This document shows positions 62,594-64,000 of a stretch of 64,000 nucleotides of DNA, one piece after another. The position numbers and the translations under genes are program-made. Each line of letters opens with the position of its first letter. Within the stretch, counting starts at the first letter, position 1. The notes under the pieces are model-generated. The model did no database searches. It saw only the letters and a list, made by a program, of their open reading frames with translations, and had not been told where the DNA came from. The stretch covers positions 62,001 through 126,000 of the forward strand of contig NZ_JACIDH010000007.1 in assembly GCF_014196255.1 (NCBI RefSeq), written 5' to 3'. The DNA comes from Sphingomonas pseudosanguinis (GTDB lineage: Bacteria > Pseudomonadota > Alphaproteobacteria > Sphingomonadales > Sphingomonadaceae).

Positions 62594-63940
62594 TCAGGCC
62601 AGCATCGCCAGCGGACGCTCGACCAGCTCCTTGAACACCTTCATCAGCTCGGCGCCGTCGGCCCCGTCGATCGCACGGTGGTCGAAGCTGCCGGTCGCCG
62701 ACATGACGGTCGCCACGCCCAGCTGGTCGTCGACGATATAAGGGCGCTTCTCGCCCGCGCCGATCGCCAGGATCATGCCCTGCGGCGGGTTGATGACCGC
62801 CTCGAACTGCTTGATGCCGAACATGCCCATGTTCGAGATCGAGGCCGTGCCGCCCTGGAATTCATGCGGCTGCAGCTTGTTGTCGCGGGCGCGGGTGGCC
62901 AGGTCCTTCATCGTGGTCGAGATGGACGACAGCGAACGCGTATCCGCCTCCGACACGATCGGGGTGATCAGGCCGGCCGGGGTCGACACCGCGACCGAGA
63001 TGTCGGCGCGCTTGAAGCTGATCAGCTGGTCCGGCGTGAACATGACGTTGCACTTGGGCACCGCCATCAGCGCGACACCCAGCGCCTTGATGAGCATGTC
63101 GTTGACCGACAGCTTCACACCGCGCGATTCGAGACCGGCGTTCAGCTCGCCACGCAGCTTCAGCAGCGCGTCGAGGCGCACGTCCACCGTCAGATAGATG
63201 TGCGGAACCTGCTGCTTCGACTCGGTCAGGCGGCGCGCGATCGTCTTGCGCATGTTGGACAGCTTCGACGCTTCGTGCGGGATGTCCGGCACCTGCGCGG
63301 GCTTGGGCGCGGCGGCCGGGGCGGCAGCGGCTTCCGACGACGAAGCGCTAGCAGCGGGAGCGGCGGCCTTGGCCTGACCCGGCTGCGCATTCTCGACGTC
63401 GGCCTTCACGATACGGCCGTTCGGGCCCGAGCCGGTCAGCGCCGACAGGTCGAGGCCCTTTTGCGAGGCGATGCGACGCGCAAGCGGGCTGGCGATCGCG
63501 CGGCCATTGCCGGCGCTCGATCCGCCCTGCTTGCCCGAATCGACGGGCTTGCCGTGATCCTCGGCCTGGGTCAGCGTGCGCTCGGCGGGCTTGGCTTCGC
63601 TGCCGGTCTTGTTGGGATCGGTCGGATCGGTCGGCATGGGGTTGGCCGGGGCCGGGGTTTCCGACTTGGTGGGGGCCTGGACCGACGAAGCGTCCTCGCC
63701 CTCTTCGGCCAGGATCGCGATGACGGTGCCGACCTTCACATTGTCGGTGCCCTCGGCGACGAGGATCTTGGCGATGACGCCTTCATCCACCGCCTCGAAT
63801 TCCATCGTGGCCTTGTCGGTTTCGATCTCGGCCATGATGTCGCCGGACTTCACCGTGTCCCCTTCCTTCACCAGCCATTTGGCCAGCGTGCCTTCCTCCA
63901 TGGTCGGCGACAGCGCGGGCATCTTAATCTCGATCGACAT
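62594..63940 (-). CDS. pdhC: Pyruvate dehydrogenase complex dihydrolipoamide acetyltransferase (E2)
   Basis: The 448-residue E2 core transfers acetyl groups to CoA. It has one lipoyl domain (1-78; lipoylated K43 in [11 protein letters not shown]), an acidic Pro/Ala-rich linker, a peripheral-subunit-binding domain (about 147-183, [31 protein letters not shown]), a second linker, and the catalytic domain with [13 protein letters not shown] (H421, D425). The opening [20 protein letters not shown] is the pyruvate type rather than the 2-oxoglutarate type. AGAGGA precedes the ATG. The E1 genes are presumably to the right. Confidence 0.94.
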   Translation of the reverse strand: MSIEIKMPALSPTMEEGTLAKWLVKEGDTVKSGDIMAEIETDKATMEFEAVDEGVIAKILVAEGTDNVKVGTVIAILAEEGEDASSVQAPTKSETPAPANPMPTDPTDPNKTGSEAKPAERTLTQAEDHGKPVDSGKQGGSSAGNGRAIASPLARRIASQKGLDLSALTGSGPNGRIVKADVENAQPGQAKAAAPAASASSSEAAAAPAAAPKPAQVPDIPHEASKLSNMRKTIARRLTESKQQVPHIYLTVDVRLDALLKLRGELNAGLESRGVKLSVNDMLIKALGVALMAVPKCNVMFTPDQLISFKRADISVAVSTPAGLITPIVSEADTRSLSSISTTMKDLATRARDNKLQPHEFQGGTASISNMGMFGIKQFEAVINPPQGMILAIGAGEKRPYIVDDQLGVATVMSATGSFDHRAIDGADGAELMKVFKELVERPLAMLA

Positions 63941-64000
63941 GGAGGTCCTCTCGGGGGAAAACGAATTCCGTAGCGGCCCGTCTCTTGCGCCCGAATTGCG

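Noticed and set aside
1..64000. tRNA, rRNA, CRISPR, transposase, integrase or prophage
   Set aside because: All intergenic regions were read for cloverleaf-like or array-like sequence and for mobile-element protein motifs, and none was seen; the DNA is ordinary chromosomal backbone.

Overview
The window looks like a chromosomal segment of a Sphingomonas-type alphaproteobacterium. The DNA is GC-rich. The genes are the usual sphingomonad housekeeping set with tightly overlapping start/stop codons. There is a PhyR/NepR/EcfG general stress response (GSR) locus, NDUFA12 and DUF2155 neighbours, a fatty-acyl-AMP ligase, and many copies of short palindromic repeats carrying the CTTCGACTTCGCTCAGGC core. 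No rRNA, tRNA, CRISPR array, transposase, integrase or phage gene was seen.

Layout. Positions 1-4.3 kb: the end of lptF and lptG (LPS transport), a fatty acid desaturase and a GNAT-like protein. 4.3-4.8 kb: two small secreted paralogues. 5.2-11.3 kb: erpA-xth, an M23 endopeptidase, and glnE-bcp-DUF455. 11.4-16.5 kb: stress-signalling block with an orphan NepR-like gene, a doubly frameshifted DUF6624 gene, ecfG, a 45-residue membrane protein, phyR, and a divergent nepR-phyP pair. 16.9-17.1 kb: an entericidin-type lipoprotein with a candidate EcfG promoter. 17.3-27.6 kb: the tatABC, scpAB, nagZ, SPOR, argS and dgt genes on the minus strand, interrupted by plus-strand TetR, secreted-protein and CDF-transporter genes. 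27.6-29.7 kb: a TPR-SPOR protein.

30.4-49.4 kb is a complete division and cell wall (dcw) cluster on the minus strand: mraZ-rsmH-ftsL-ftsI-murE-(new 56-codon ORF)-murF-mraY-murD-ftsW-murG-murC-murB-ddlB-ftsQ-ftsA-ftsZ. Almost every junction overlaps by ATGA or GTGA. A four-fold GGGA repeat with exact 10-bp period lies upstream of mraZ and is a candidate MraZ operator. 49.8-55.9 kb holds a small membrane protein, cysK, a MliC-like lipoprotein, parA-like and aat genes, then DUF2155, NDUFA12, DUF192, double cold-shock and recX genes. 56-64 kb holds a fatty-acyl-AMP ligase, DUF3140, a GT-C-like membrane protein, and lpd and the pyruvate dehydrogenase E2 gene flanking a membrane protein, a thioesterase and a small membrane protein.

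The most interesting points are: (i) the GSR locus, where nepR probably starts at TTG, the PhyP-like kinase has a visibly degenerate ATP-binding domain, and a second NepR-like ORF sits 3 kb away; (ii) an unlisted 56-residue ORF coupled between murE and murF; (iii) the periodic motif upstream of mraZ; (iv) REP-like repeats that always occur as inverted pairs in intergenic regions, mostly at 3' ends; (v) a C12 tract in the loop of a perfect 14-bp hairpin; (vi) the 190-bp antisense overlap of aat and the DUF2155 gene. All functional statements rest on reading the sequence and on remembered family features. No database search was run.
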